A DNA stretch of 64,000 nucleotides from positions 1-64,000 of the forward strand of contig JBKEHH010000013.1 in assembly GCA_046710535.1 (NCBI GenBank). Direction: 5' to 3'. Below, piece after piece: positions 43,109-53,323 of this stretch (positions within the stretch are counted from its first letter, which is position 1; every line of letters starts with the position of its first letter). The notes beneath the pieces are model-generated. The model ran no database searches, had not been told where the DNA came from, and saw nothing but the letters and a program-made list of their open reading frames with translations. The stretch is from CAWVSB01 sp046710535 (GTDB taxonomy: Bacteria; Pseudomonadota; Gammaproteobacteria; Pseudomonadales; CAWVSB01). The position numbers were made by a program, and so were the translations under genes.

Positions 43109-44380
43109 GTGGACTTAACAACAGCCTCAAATGAGCAATTGCAAGCGTTACAAACCAATTTAGAGCGAGAGTATTCCGCCCTAAAACAAGCCGGGCTAAA
43201 CCTTGATTTAACTCGTGGCAAACCAAGCAGCGACCAACTTAGTTTATCCAATAGCTTAGATGGCATTCTGCAGGGGGACTATAGTATGGATAACACCGAT
43301 CTGCGTAATTATGGCGGTCTTGATGGCCTGACATCTGCAAAAGCCCTATTTGCCCCCGTTATTGATGTCGCTGTTAATGAAATCCTAATTGGTGGCAACA
43401 GCAGCTTAACCTTAATGCATCAATGCATGACATTTTGCCATCTGTTCGGACTAAACGGCGCAGACAGCGCATGGTCAAAACAAGGCCAGATCAAGTTTTT
43501 ATGCCCAGTACCTGGCTATGACCGCCATTTTAGTGTGTGCGAGCAACTTGGCATCGAAATGATTCCTGTGGCAATCAGTGATACCGGCCCAGACATGGAC
43601 CAAGTTGAAGCCTTGATAAAAGCCGATCCGCAAATCAAAGGAATTTGGTGTGTACCGCGTTTTTCAAACCCTACCGGCTGTGTCTATAGCGATGAAACTG
43701 TTGATAGACTCGCTCAACTTGCTAATACCGCCGGGGATAACTTCCGTATTTTTTATGACAATGCCTATGCCGTTCACAGCTTGTCAGCTGATGCGCCAAT
43801 ATTGAAGCCTATAATGGCGGCCTGTAAAAATTATGGCACTGAAGAGAGCGTATTGATTTTTGGCTCTACCTCCAAAATAACCTTCGCCGGTGCAGGCGTT
43901 TGCTATTTGGGGGCAAGTAAAACAAACCTAGCCGCTATTACCAGACATATGGGTATCTCTTCAATTGGTCCAAATAAGGTTGACCAAGCCAGGCATGTAA
44001 AATTTTTGCAAGACGCCGTCGGCATCAATGCACTTATGAGCGAACACGCAAAACTACTGCAACCACGCTTTAAAGCGGTTATTGACGGCCTTCAAAATGA
44101 GCTGGCTGATAGCGGTATTTGTCAGTGGACCAACCCAGAAGGCGGTTACTTTATCTCATTTGACACGCTTCCAGGCCTTGCTAAAACTGTGGTGGGGATG
44201 GCCGCAGATGCGGGTGTTAAGCTAACACCGGCTGGCGCGACCTTCCCTTATGGCCGTGACCCAGAGGATAAAAATATTCGCATCGCACCTAGCGTTCCGT
44301 CAGTAGACGAAATAACAAAAGCAACTGAGGTTTTTGTTAACTGCGTAAAACTAGCAACGGTAAATAAGCTTTTAGCTTAA
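43109..44380 (+). CDS. PLP-dependent aminotransferase (aspartate aminotransferase, type Ic/MocR-like group)
   Basis: A 423-residue fold-type I aminotransferase. The PLP lysine is K256 in FGSTSKITFAGAG, and the N-terminal LDLTRGKPSSDQL and FSNPTGCVYS motifs match the PF12897-type aspartate aminotransferases. The start is GTG behind GAAGGAT. It should exchange amino groups between aspartate, glutamate and 2-oxo acids; the exact pair is not shown by sequence. Confidence 0.88.
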   Translation: MDLTTASNEQLQALQTNLEREYSALKQAGLNLDLTRGKPSSDQLSLSNSLDGILQGDYSMDNTDLRNYGGLDGLTSAKALFAPVIDVAVNEILIGGNSSLTLMHQCMTFCHLFGLNGADSAWSKQGQIKFLCPVPGYDRHFSVCEQLGIEMIPVAISDTGPDMDQVEALIKADPQIKGIWCVPRFSNPTGCVYSDETVDRLAQLANTAGDNFRIFYDNAYAVHSLSADAPILKPIMAACKNYGTEESVLIFGSTSKITFAGAGVCYLGASKTNLAAITRHMGISSIGPNKVDQARHVKFLQDAVGINALMSEHAKLLQPRFKAVIDGLQNELADSGICQWTNPEGGYFISFDTLPGLAKTVVGMAADAGVKLTPAGATFPYGRDPEDKNIRIAPSVPSVDEITKATEVFVNCVKLATVNKLLA

Positions 44381-44411
44381 TAAATAGTCGCGTAGAAAAA
44401 TGTAGGGCAAT

Positions 44412-44439
44412 AAAAAAGGGAGCATAGGCTCCCTTTTTC
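44412..44439. terminator. Bidirectional terminator
   Basis: AAAAAGGGAGC/GCTCCCTTTTT stem with loop ATAG, between the aminotransferase gene and the convergent DUF1820 gene. Confidence 0.9.
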
Positions 44440-44459
44440 TATCTAGCTAAGTCAGTTAG

Positions 44460-44813
44460 CTAGTCGGATGAATCACCGCCACCAGATGGTGTAATAGGCC
44501 GCGAACCACCGACCGGAAATGCTGTCACTTTATCACCGGCTTTTACTTCTCTAATTTTGCCGCTGCCTTCTTTTTCAACCTCATCGATACGCAGTAAATT
44601 ATGCATCGGTATATAGCTACGCCTTACGTCAGCAAACTCGATTTTTAATTTCTCTTCTGCAGGATCGACGATCATTTTCGCTTTTTCGCCGAAGATAAAA
44701 TCCTCAACCTCAATAAAGCCATACATATCACTTTGATAAATAGCTTTCGCGTAAAGCTCGTAAACTTTGTTGTGATTAAGAAAGACCACTCTATAAACAG
44801 GGGATTTAGCCAT
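44460..44813 (-). CDS. DUF1820 family protein
   Basis: A 117-residue protein with the DUF1820 block MAKSPVYRVVFLNHNKVYELYAK, then GFIEVEDFIFGE and RSYIPMHNLLRIDEVEKEG. The C-terminus is a short glycine- and serine-rich tail. I start it at MAKSPVYR; 11 more residues upstream are open but not family-like. Function unknown; the fold resembles small RNA or protein binding domains. Confidence 0.88.
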   Translation of the reverse strand: MAKSPVYRVVFLNHNKVYELYAKAIYQSDMYGFIEVEDFIFGEKAKMIVDPAEEKLKIEFADVRRSYIPMHNLLRIDEVEKEGSGKIREVKAGDKVTAFPVGGSRPITPSGGGDSSD

Positions 44814-44947
44814 TTTGTGCCTATTATTACTAAAAAATCGTGCCAACTAATTCGGGCGCGGATCATACCATAAACTAGCAAAAGACCATATCTATAACCG
44901 CTTGGTATTTGCTATAATACTCCTCCAATTTCCATTAGATAAAGACC

Positions 44948-46294
44948 ATGGCTGCAAAACCAATTAAAAAGCTGTTTGTGAAAACCCACGGCTGCCAAAT
45001 GAACGAATATGACTCGGCTCGTATGAAAGACTTGCTAGCCGACAGCCATGAGTATGTTGCCTGCGATACCGCTGAAGAAGCCGATGTATTGCTGCTAAAT
45101 ACCTGCTCTATTCGTGAAAGAGCGCAAGACAAGGTTTACCACCAACTAGGCCGCTGGAAAAAACTGAAAGATAAGAATCCCGATTTAATTATTGGCGTTG
45201 GCGGCTGTGTAGCCAGCCAAGAAGGCGACTCGATTAGTAAGCGCGCACCCCATGTAGACATGATCTTTGGCCCACAAACTTTACATCGCCTACCCGAAAT
45301 GATTGATGCGGTCGAAATACATGAAACCCAAGCCACTGTTGTGGATATAAGCTTTCTTGAAATTGAAAAATTCGACCGTTTGCCTGAACCTCAAGTAGAC
45401 GGCCCTTCAGCCTTCGTCTCGATTATGGAAGGTTGCAGTAAATATTGTACTTTTTGCGTCGTTCCCTACACCCGCGGTGAAGAAGTTAGCCGCCCCTTTG
45501 ATGATGTTATAACCGAAGTGGCCCAACTTGCTGCCAAAGGGGTGCGCGAAGTTAATTTGCTGGGCCAAAATGTTAATGCCTACCGCGGCCCTAATCATGA
45601 TGGCGAAATTATCGACTTTGCTGAACTAATCCCTTTTGTTGCAGCCATCCCTGGGATAGACCGCATTCGTTATACTACCTCCCATCCGGTAGAGTTTAGC
45701 GACGGCCTTATCCAAGCCTATGCCAGTACCCCAGAATTGGTCAACCATTTACACCTGCCGGTACAGCATGGTTCAGATCGTATTTTGACGGCGATGAAAC
45801 GTGGTCACACCGCTGCTGAATACATTGCCAAAATACGTAAATTACAACAAGTTCGCCCTGATATTAGTTTGTCATCAGACTTTATTATCGGTTTCCCCGG
45901 TGAAACCGAAGAAGATTTTGAAGCCACTATGAACTTAATTGCCGAAATTGGTTTCGACCACTCCTTCAGCTTTATTTATTCAGCGCGCCCAGGAACTCCC
46001 GCGGCAGAGCTTGAAGACAACACTCCTGAAAAGGTGAAAAAAGAACGTTTGGCAATTTTACAGCAGCGTATTATTCAAAATACCACGGCGATTAGTCGCC
46101 GCATGGTAGGTACCGAACAAACTGTATTAATCACTGGCGTATCGAAAAAAGACCCAGGTGAATTACAAGCGAGAACCGAAAACAATCGTGTTGTTAACTT
46201 CCATTGTCCTGACCAGTCGCTTATTGGTGAATTTGCCAAGGTAAGCATCGTTGAAGCTTATGCCAACTCATTACGCGGAGAACTAATCGCCTAG
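44948..46294 (+). CDS. miaB: tRNA-2-methylthio-N6-dimethylallyladenosine synthase
   Basis: A 448-residue radical-SAM enzyme that methylthiolates i6A37 in tRNAs reading UNN codons. The N-terminal MTTase domain has its three cluster cysteines (GCQMNEYDS, NTCSIRERA, GGCVASQEG). The radical-SAM CxxxCxxC is in EGCSKYCTFCVVPYTRG. A C-terminal TRAM domain includes ARTENNRVVNFHCP. It heads the miaB-ybeZ-ybeY-ybeX-lnt block. Confidence 0.97.
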   Translation: MAAKPIKKLFVKTHGCQMNEYDSARMKDLLADSHEYVACDTAEEADVLLLNTCSIRERAQDKVYHQLGRWKKLKDKNPDLIIGVGGCVASQEGDSISKRAPHVDMIFGPQTLHRLPEMIDAVEIHETQATVVDISFLEIEKFDRLPEPQVDGPSAFVSIMEGCSKYCTFCVVPYTRGEEVSRPFDDVITEVAQLAAKGVREVNLLGQNVNAYRGPNHDGEIIDFAELIPFVAAIPGIDRIRYTTSHPVEFSDGLIQAYASTPELVNHLHLPVQHGSDRILTAMKRGHTAAEYIAKIRKLQQVRPDISLSSDFIIGFPGETEEDFEATMNLIAEIGFDHSFSFIYSARPGTPAAELEDNTPEKVKKERLAILQQRIIQNTTAISRRMVGTEQTVLITGVSKKDPGELQARTENNRVVNFHCPDQSLIGEFAKVSIVEAYANSLRGELIA

Positions 46295-46308
46295 GCGATG
46301 GAGAAGTA

Positions 46309-47319
46309 TTGAATACACCAGCCCCCACTGTACAAACTGTTACTTTAGAACCTAATGATGTCAAGTGCCTTGCCGTGCTATGCGGACAGCATGACGAGCA
46401 TCTACGCCAAATAGAAAAGCGCCTGCAAATTGGTCTAGTTAATCGTGGCAATCAATTTCAGCTTACTGGCCCGATAGAAAAAGTCGGCACTGGTGCAACA
46501 TTATTGGTCGATTTATACCAACAGGTATTAGATGGCCTTGCGCTAACGCCGGAGCAAATTCACCTACAGCTGCAAGTCGCCAATGTCGAACAATTAGCAG
46601 CGAGCAATGTCAGTTCAGGTAGTGATGTAAATAATTTGCTAGGCGTTGTTAAAATACGCAAGACGACAATCAAACCTCGCGGCGGAAATCAAAAAGACTA
46701 TGTCCGCGCAATTCAAGCTAATGATATAAACTTTGGCATTGGCCCAGCAGGTACTGGTAAAACATATTTAGCCGTAGCATGCGCTGTAGCAGCCTTAGAA
46801 ACTGAGCAAGTAAGACGTATTTTATTAGTGCGTCCTGCAGTTGAGGCTGGCGAAAAATTAGGATTTTTACCGGGCGATTTGGCTCAAAAAATAGACCCTT
46901 ATTTGCGCCCTTTATACGATGCCCTGTATGAAATAATGGGGTTTGAAAAAGTTACTAAACTGATTGAGCATAATATTATTGAAGTTGCACCACTTGCCTA
47001 TATGCGTGGCCGAACGCTCAATCATTCATTTATTATTTTAGATGAAAGCCAAAACACTACCCGTGAACAAATGAAAATGTTTTTAACGCGTATTGGTTTT
47101 AGCTCTACTGCCGTCATTACTGGTGACGTTACCCAGATTGATTTACCACGTGGCACCAAGTCAGGTCTAAATCATTCAATCGAAATTCTACAGGACGTAA
47201 CCGGGATTCACTTTACTCATTTTGATTCAACCGATATAGTGCGCCATCCGTTAGTGCAACGCATCGTTGAAGCCTATGAGCGCTACGAAAGCGACTCTGA
47301 AGCAGACAGCCATAAATAA
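46309..47319 (+). CDS. ybeZ: PhoH-like ATPase YbeZ
   Basis: A 336-residue PhoH-family P-loop NTPase with Walker A GPAGTGKTYLA and Walker B FIILDESQNTT. An N-terminal KH-like segment of about 120 residues precedes it. YbeZ works with YbeY in 16S rRNA maturation and ribosome quality control. The start is TTG behind GGAGAAG (giving MNTPAPT). It is 14 bases from miaB and overlaps ybeY by one base. Confidence 0.93.
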   Translation: MNTPAPTVQTVTLEPNDVKCLAVLCGQHDEHLRQIEKRLQIGLVNRGNQFQLTGPIEKVGTGATLLVDLYQQVLDGLALTPEQIHLQLQVANVEQLAASNVSSGSDVNNLLGVVKIRKTTIKPRGGNQKDYVRAIQANDINFGIGPAGTGKTYLAVACAVAALETEQVRRILLVRPAVEAGEKLGFLPGDLAQKIDPYLRPLYDALYEIMGFEKVTKLIEHNIIEVAPLAYMRGRTLNHSFIILDESQNTTREQMKMFLTRIGFSSTAVITGDVTQIDLPRGTKSGLNHSIEILQDVTGIHFTHFDSTDIVRHPLVQRIVEAYERYESDSEADSHK

Positions 47320-47771
47320 TGACGACCCAGCTTGAGCTGCAAAATGATGATCAGCTACGATGTCCTACCTTAGTTGATTTTGAGCTTTGGTCTAACGCCA
47401 CCTTGGCGGCCATTAATTATAATAAGCCAGCGGCATTTACACTGCGAATTGCTAGCGCTAATGAGGTGCAAAGTCTAAATGCACAATATCGAAACCAAGA
47501 TAAACCAACTAATGTCTTATCGTTTCCTGCGGATTTGCCAGCAGAACTAGAGCTACCGGACATAGGCGACCTTATCATCTGCGCCGAAATTGTAGAAAAA
47601 GAGGCCGTGGCACAAAATAAACCATTAAAAAGCCATTGGGCGCACATGACAGTACATGGTATTTTGCATCTTTTAGGCTATGATCATCTAGAAGATAGCG
47701 ATGCTACTAAAATGGAAGCGCTTGAAACAAAAATAGTAACGACATTGGGCTTTATAGCTCCTTATGAGTAA
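47319..47771 (+). CDS. ybeY: Endoribonuclease / 16S rRNA maturation factor YbeY
   Basis: A 150-residue metal-dependent RNase. The zinc site HxxxHxxxxxH is in TVHGILHLLGYDH. TNVLSFPAD is also family-typical. It matures the 3' end of 16S rRNA and takes part in ribosome quality control with YbeZ. Its start overlaps the ybeZ stop (TAATGA). Confidence 0.95.
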   Translation: MTTQLELQNDDQLRCPTLVDFELWSNATLAAINYNKPAAFTLRIASANEVQSLNAQYRNQDKPTNVLSFPADLPAELELPDIGDLIICAEIVEKEAVAQNKPLKSHWAHMTVHGILHLLGYDHLEDSDATKMEALETKIVTTLGFIAPYE

Positions 47772-47806
47772 CAGCCTATTTTCACCAAGGAGTTTTACCC
47801 GCAGTC

Positions 47807-48649
47807 ATGAACGACGATAATACAACCGACGATTCCGATGATAAATCTTGGCTCGACAAGCTATCTAATATTTTCTCTGCGGAGCCGCAATCTAGAAATG
47901 AACTGCTAGAATTATTGCGCGAAGCCGAAAATAATGAAATTATCGACAACGATGCATTACGCATTTTTGAAGGTGCCATGCAAGTATCTGACCTGCAGGT
48001 ACGTGAAATCATGGTGCCGCGCTCGCAGATGAAACTGATTAAAGTCGACAGTCCCATTGAAGAAATACTGCCATTAATTATCGACTCATCGCATTCACGT
48101 TTCCCTGTTGTTGGTGAATCATCTGACGACTTGAGAGGTATTTTACTAGCAAAAGATTTACTGCCACTGTTATTAAATAGAGAACAGGATTTCGAGTTAG
48201 AGCCACTTCTTAGAACCGCACATATTGTTCCTGAAAGTAAACGCCTTAATGTACTGCTGCGTGAGTTTAGAGAAAACCGTAACCATATGGTTGTGGTTAT
48301 CGACGAGTACGGCGACATCGCCGGCCTTGCCACAATTGAGGATGTACTAGAAGAAATCGTCGGTGAAATCGAAGATGAAACCGATGCTGAAGAAGATGCA
48401 TTTATCAAAAAGATTTCGGACGGTGATTACATTATCAAAGCGCTTGCTCCTATCCAAGAAGTTAACGAAGAGCTCGGCACAGACTTTGATGATGATGAAG
48501 TTGATACCATTGGCGGCATCGTCACCCAGCATTTTGGTCATGTGCCACAGCTTAACGAAGAAGCAACTATCGACAACAGTCACTTTAAAATTCTTAAAGC
48601 TGACAATCGTCGCATACATTTATTACGTATGCGCATTAATGCTGACTAA
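47807..48649 (+). CDS. ybeX: CorC/HlyC-type CBS-domain protein (YbeX)
   Basis: A 280-residue soluble protein with an acidic N-terminus, two CBS domains (VREIMVPRSQMKLI ... RNHMVVVIDEYGDIAGLATIEDVLEEIVGEI) and a C-terminal CorC_HlyC transporter-associated domain. Linked to magnesium or cobalt efflux and to ribosome function through its operon. Ribosome site AAGGAG upstream. Confidence 0.94.
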   Translation: MNDDNTTDDSDDKSWLDKLSNIFSAEPQSRNELLELLREAENNEIIDNDALRIFEGAMQVSDLQVREIMVPRSQMKLIKVDSPIEEILPLIIDSSHSRFPVVGESSDDLRGILLAKDLLPLLLNREQDFELEPLLRTAHIVPESKRLNVLLREFRENRNHMVVVIDEYGDIAGLATIEDVLEEIVGEIEDETDAEEDAFIKKISDGDYIIKALAPIQEVNEELGTDFDDDEVDTIGGIVTQHFGHVPQLNEEATIDNSHFKILKADNRRIHLLRMRINAD

Positions 48650-48655
48650 GCCTTT

Positions 48656-50155
48656 ATGAGAAGCGCAGCAGCTAATATTCTCCTGCGTTGGCCCGGAGAA
48701 ATAGGCTCAGCATTGGCCGGTTCACTTATTACCTTATCACTAGCGCCATTTAACTGCTGGCCGCTAGGTATTGCCGCCCTCGTCTTATTGCTCCTATTAC
48801 TAAGCAAGGTCTCAGTTAACCGCGGCGCGCTGCGCGGTTTTATTTTTGGTCTAGGTGCATTTGGTACTGGCGCTTCATGGGTATATGTCAGCATTCATCT
48901 TCATGGCAATACGCCGATGCCATTGGCGCTGATATTAACAACACTATTTGTTGCAACGCTGGCTGCTATCCCTGCCATTGCCAGCTATTTATACTGCCGC
49001 TTCGTGCGCCAACATAAATACGGCGCATTATTGGCATTCCCCGCTTTATGGTTACTAAACGACTGGTTACGTGGCTGGCTATTTACCGGCTTCCCTTGGC
49101 TGATTATCGGTTATGCTCATATTGATACGCCACTTGCTGGCTGGGCACCTATAATCGGCAGTACAGGTATTACGCTTATTTGCGCCTTTGTCGCTAGTAG
49201 TATTTATCACGCTATAAAGCATAAGCAGTCTTTAGTATTAATACCCTCAGTGCTATTTTTTATTATCGGTAGCACGCTGAAAACTATTGAATGGTCACAA
49301 CCAAAAGGGCAGCCTGCCTCGGTAGCCATGGTGCAACCAAACATTCCCCAGCAAATAAAATGGCAGCCTGGTTCATTCCCAGCTATAACTAGTCTACTGC
49401 AAGACATGACTCAGTCGGTATCAGGAATGGATATTATCATCTGGCCTGAAGCTGCTATTCCGCGCGTATATCAGCAGTCCGAAAGTCTTATTAATCGCTT
49501 GCAAAAAAACGCTATCACAAACAATTACGCTTTGATCAGCGGCATACCATGGCGCGACGATACGGGCGAGCAGCGGCAATATTACAACAGCCTAATGAGC
49601 GTTGGTAGTATAACTCAGACCTACCATAAGCAAAATCTGGTGCCATTTGGCGAACATATGCCGTTAGAATTTTTACTGCGAGGCTTAATTGAGTTTTTTG
49701 ATTTGCCAATGTCTAGCTTCAGCCCCGGACCAGCAGATCAATCGCCTTTTACAGTCCAGCAATGGAACATCGGCGCTTCTATTTGCTATGAAATTGCCTA
49801 TGCTAATTTAATCGCTCGGAGCGCCAAAAACAGCGACTTTTTCATCACCGTGAGCAACGATTCATGGTTTGGTGAATCAATCGGACCACTGCAGCATTTT
49901 CAGATGGCTAGAATGCGCGCCTTAGAAAACAGTCGCTATTTAGTCCGCGGCACCAATAACGGCATCTCAGCGATAATTAATCACAAAGGGCAAGTTATTA
50001 ATCAGGGTAAGCAATTTACTCGGGAAATAGTCACTGGCTCGGTCCAAGGCATGCGCGGTAATACCCCATTTAGTACAACCGGCGACTGGCCTGTTGTCAT
50101 ACTCTCGCTAATCAGCGTTATGTTGATATCGATTCGCGCTAGAAAATCCGGATAA
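48656..50155 (+). CDS. lnt: Apolipoprotein N-acyltransferase
   Basis: A 499-residue inner-membrane enzyme that adds the third acyl chain to lipoproteins. The N-terminal 200 residues span about six membrane helices. The periplasmic nitrilase-like domain has the catalytic triad Glu (IIWPEAAIP), Lys (YHKQNLVPFGEHMP) and Cys (GASICYEIAY). A final membrane helix follows. It starts 6 bases after ybeX. Confidence 0.96.
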   Translation: MRSAAANILLRWPGEIGSALAGSLITLSLAPFNCWPLGIAALVLLLLLLSKVSVNRGALRGFIFGLGAFGTGASWVYVSIHLHGNTPMPLALILTTLFVATLAAIPAIASYLYCRFVRQHKYGALLAFPALWLLNDWLRGWLFTGFPWLIIGYAHIDTPLAGWAPIIGSTGITLICAFVASSIYHAIKHKQSLVLIPSVLFFIIGSTLKTIEWSQPKGQPASVAMVQPNIPQQIKWQPGSFPAITSLLQDMTQSVSGMDIIIWPEAAIPRVYQQSESLINRLQKNAITNNYALISGIPWRDDTGEQRQYYNSLMSVGSITQTYHKQNLVPFGEHMPLEFLLRGLIEFFDLPMSSFSPGPADQSPFTVQQWNIGASICYEIAYANLIARSAKNSDFFITVSNDSWFGESIGPLQHFQMARMRALENSRYLVRGTNNGISAIINHKGQVINQGKQFTREIVTGSVQGMRGNTPFSTTGDWPVVILSLISVMLISIRARKSG

Positions 50156-50254
50156 TCCCAGTCCTTATAGGCCTTGCCGCTGGGAACTTAGCAGCCACTA
50201 AGGTATCCTTGTTTGCCTATTTACCGACACTTATTGGATTACTAGAACAACGCC

Positions 50255-52714
50255 ATGCAAGAGCAATATACCCCACAGTCAATTGAAGAAGCCGCCCAGA
50301 AGCTATGGCATGACAACAATAGTTTTGTTGTTACAGAAGACAAAAGTAAAGAAAAATACTACTGCCTTGCCATGTTCCCCTACCCTAGTGGCAAACTGCA
50401 TATGGGCCATGTACGCAACTATACTATTAGCGACGTGATTGCTCGCTTCCAACGCTTGCAAGGTAAAAATGTATTACAACCGATGGGCTGGGATGCCTTT
50501 GGTTTACCAGCTGAAAACGCCGCCATAAAAAACAATACTGCGCCAGCGAAGTGGACTTACGAAAACATTGACTACATGAAAGGTCAGCTTAAGGAATTAG
50601 GTTTTGGTTACGACTGGACTCGCGAGCTAGCCACCTGTCAGCCAAGCTATTATAAATGGGAGCAATGGTTTTTTACTCGTTTGTATGAAAAAGGCATGGT
50701 CTACAAAAAGACCTCCGCTGTAAACTGGTGCCCTAAAGACTTAACAGTTCTAGCTAATGAGCAAGTCATCGATGGCTGCTGTTGGCGCTGCGATACGCAG
50801 GTTGAGCGTAAAGAAATTCCTCAGTGGTTTATTAAAATCACTGACTACGCCGAAGAGCTATTAGACGGTTTAGACGATTTACATGGGTGGCCTGAACAAG
50901 TTAGGACCATGCAAAAAAACTGGATTGGCAAAAGTCGTGGCGTGGAAATGACTTTCGCTCTAAGCAATCCCGTAGCTGACATCAACAGCTTTGACATTTA
51001 CACCACCCGCCCCGATACATTAATGGGCGTGACTTATTTAAGCTTAGCCAGCGAGCATCCAATTACTAAAGCGCTAGCTGAGTCCAATCCTGCTATTGCC
51101 AAATTCGCCATAGAATGCAAAGAACAATCTATTGCTGAAGCTGATATGGCAACTATGGAAAAGAAAGGCGTTGATACCGGCATTACCGCTATCCACCCAC
51201 TAACCGGCAAGGCAGTACCGGTCTGGGTAGCGAACTATGTATTAATGAATTATGGCTCGGGCGCAGTGATGGCAGTACCTGCCCATGATCAGCGTGACTT
51301 TGAATTTGCACAGAAGTTTAATCTATCTATCGAGCAAGTCATTGCGCCAACTGATAACACTGACTGTGATGTCGATGCAGCTGCCTATGTAGAAAAAGGC
51401 ACGCTAATTAACTCTGGTGAGTTTACTGGTTTAGATTTTGAAGCTGCCTTTGATGCTATAGCTGCAAAGCTGAGTGAAAAAGGCTGCGGTAAAGTAACAA
51501 CCAATTATCGTTTGCGCGACTGGGGTGTATCCCGTCAGCGTTACTGGGGCTCACCTATCCCTATGTACAATGGCGAAGACCAAATTGAAATACCGGTGCC
51601 AGCTGACAAATTACCCGTACTGTTGCCTGAAGATGTAATAATGGATGGTATTCACTCGCCAATAAAAGCCGATCCAAACTGGTGTAAAACAGAGTTAGAC
51701 GGCAAGCCGGTTGAGCAAGAAACAGATACCTTCGACACCTTTATGGAATCTAGTTGGTATTATGCTCGCTTCACCTCACCTAATTATTCTGAGGGAATGT
51801 TAGATAGCGATGCGGCTAACTATTGGTTGCCGGTAGATCAATATGTTGGCGGTATTGAGCATGCTATTTTGCATTTGCTGTATGCACGTTTTTATCACAA
51901 ACTTATGCGCGACGAAGGCTTATTAAGTTCAGACGAGCCGTTTACCAAGTTGCTATGCCAAGGCATGGTATTGAAAGACGGTACCAAAATGTCTAAGTCA
52001 AAAGGCAATACCGTAGATCCGCAAGAACTTATTAATAGATATGGCGCTGACACTGTACGTTTATTTACTATGTTTGCCGCGCCGCCTGAACAGTCATTGG
52101 AGTGGAATGACAGCGGCGTTGAAGGTGCTAACCGCTTTTTAAAACGACTATGGCGCTTAATATATTTAAACACCACACACAACTCAGTAGATAGCCTAAA
52201 CGTAGACTCGCTAAACGATGCGCAAAAAGATGTGCGTCGTAAAACTCATGAAACAATCCAACGCGTGACCGACGACTACGGTCGCCGTCAGCACTTCAAT
52301 ACCGCCGTTGCCGCCATAATGGAACTGTGTAATGAAGCGGCTAAACTTGACGATAATGGTGGGCAAAATTCTGCGGTTATTCGTGAAGTGGCCAATGCTG
52401 TGGTAATACTTATCTCACCAATTGCGCCACATATTAGCCAACAATTATGGCAAGAGCTTGGCAATCGGGATTTAGCTATTGATGCAGCATGGCCAAGCGT
52501 TGATGAAAGCGCTCTAGTTAAAACCAGTATAGAAATTGTGGTACAAGTTGGCGGTAAAGTACGAGCTAAATTACAAGTAGCAGCTAATGCCGACAAAGAT
52601 AGCATTGAAAAAATGGCCCTAAGTGATGCTAATGTGCAAAAATTTATTGACGGTAAAATTATTCGAAAAGTAATCGTAGTACCCGGTAAACTTGTTAATA
52701 TAGTTGCTAACTAG
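50255..52714 (+). CDS. leuS: Leucyl-tRNA synthetase
   Basis: An 819-residue class Ia synthetase; the length is that of bacterial LeuRS with a CP1 editing domain. The HIGH motif appears as HMGH (about residue 49-52, PYPSGKLHMGH) and the KMSKS motif as KMSKSKGN (about residue 580). The editing domain includes TTRPDTLMGVTYL and YGSGAVMAVPAHDQRD. The C-terminal domain closes with VQVGGKVRAKLQV. It begins a unit with lptE and holA. Confidence 0.97.
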   Translation: MQEQYTPQSIEEAAQKLWHDNNSFVVTEDKSKEKYYCLAMFPYPSGKLHMGHVRNYTISDVIARFQRLQGKNVLQPMGWDAFGLPAENAAIKNNTAPAKWTYENIDYMKGQLKELGFGYDWTRELATCQPSYYKWEQWFFTRLYEKGMVYKKTSAVNWCPKDLTVLANEQVIDGCCWRCDTQVERKEIPQWFIKITDYAEELLDGLDDLHGWPEQVRTMQKNWIGKSRGVEMTFALSNPVADINSFDIYTTRPDTLMGVTYLSLASEHPITKALAESNPAIAKFAIECKEQSIAEADMATMEKKGVDTGITAIHPLTGKAVPVWVANYVLMNYGSGAVMAVPAHDQRDFEFAQKFNLSIEQVIAPTDNTDCDVDAAAYVEKGTLINSGEFTGLDFEAAFDAIAAKLSEKGCGKVTTNYRLRDWGVSRQRYWGSPIPMYNGEDQIEIPVPADKLPVLLPEDVIMDGIHSPIKADPNWCKTELDGKPVEQETDTFDTFMESSWYYARFTSPNYSEGMLDSDAANYWLPVDQYVGGIEHAILHLLYARFYHKLMRDEGLLSSDEPFTKLLCQGMVLKDGTKMSKSKGNTVDPQELINRYGADTVRLFTMFAAPPEQSLEWNDSGVEGANRFLKRLWRLIYLNTTHNSVDSLNVDSLNDAQKDVRRKTHETIQRVTDDYGRRQHFNTAVAAIMELCNEAAKLDDNGGQNSAVIREVANAVVILISPIAPHISQQLWQELGNRDLAIDAAWPSVDESALVKTSIEIVVQVGGKVRAKLQVAANADKDSIEKMALSDANVQKFIDGKIIRKVIVVPGKLVNIVAN

Positions 52715-52735
52715 ATCAAGTCCAAAGGTATCAGC

Positions 52736-53323
52736 ATGAAACCAGCACTGAGCAAAATTATTATACTTGCCTGTTTAATATTAATTGCAAGCTGTGGCTT
52801 TCGCTTAAGAGGTAGCGGCGAGAGCTATATACTGTCGGAACAGCTAACAAACCTTGAACTTACTGGCAGTAATATAAATTCTGACTTGATGTATATGGTT
52901 CAAAACAATCTTGCTGGCTCCGGCATTATTGTTAACGGTGATAAAACTAGTTTATATACTCTCATAGTCCTCGACCAAGGTATTACTGAGCGCAATACAA
53001 CTTTTGGTGCAGATGCCAGAGCCACAGAAAGAGAAGTTAAAGCCAGGGCGCAGTTTACTCTTAAATCGAAAGACGGTGAATTCGTTTACGGGCCACATGA
53101 TTTGGAAAACGAGCGCGTTTACAATTATGACGAAGGCAGCGTGAATTCAGCAGACCGCGAAAGAGATCTCATTGTTACTGAGCTTCGGCGCAATCTGGCC
53201 GATCAAATTTTGCGTATGTTACAAACTGTGCAGTTGAATGGCGATGCTAAAGTTCATAGCACAAGTCCTGACAATCCGGCTGTCGACAAGCCAAACGAAG
53301 CGTCATCTAGCGCTGCTAAATAA
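52736..53323 (+). CDS. lptE: LPS assembly lipoprotein LptE
   Basis: A 195-residue lipoprotein (lipobox IASC, C20) that plugs the LptD barrel and helps insert LPS in the outer membrane. After the Cys comes GFRLRGSG, the usual LptE opening. The C-terminal 25 residues are a low-complexity Ser/Asn/Asp tail. Its position between leuS and holA is the standard gammaproteobacterial order. The stop is directly followed by the holA ATG. Confidence 0.92.
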   Translation: MKPALSKIIILACLILIASCGFRLRGSGESYILSEQLTNLELTGSNINSDLMYMVQNNLAGSGIIVNGDKTSLYTLIVLDQGITERNTTFGADARATEREVKARAQFTLKSKDGEFVYGPHDLENERVYNYDEGSVNSADRERDLIVTELRRNLADQILRMLQTVQLNGDAKVHSTSPDNPAVDKPNEASSSAAK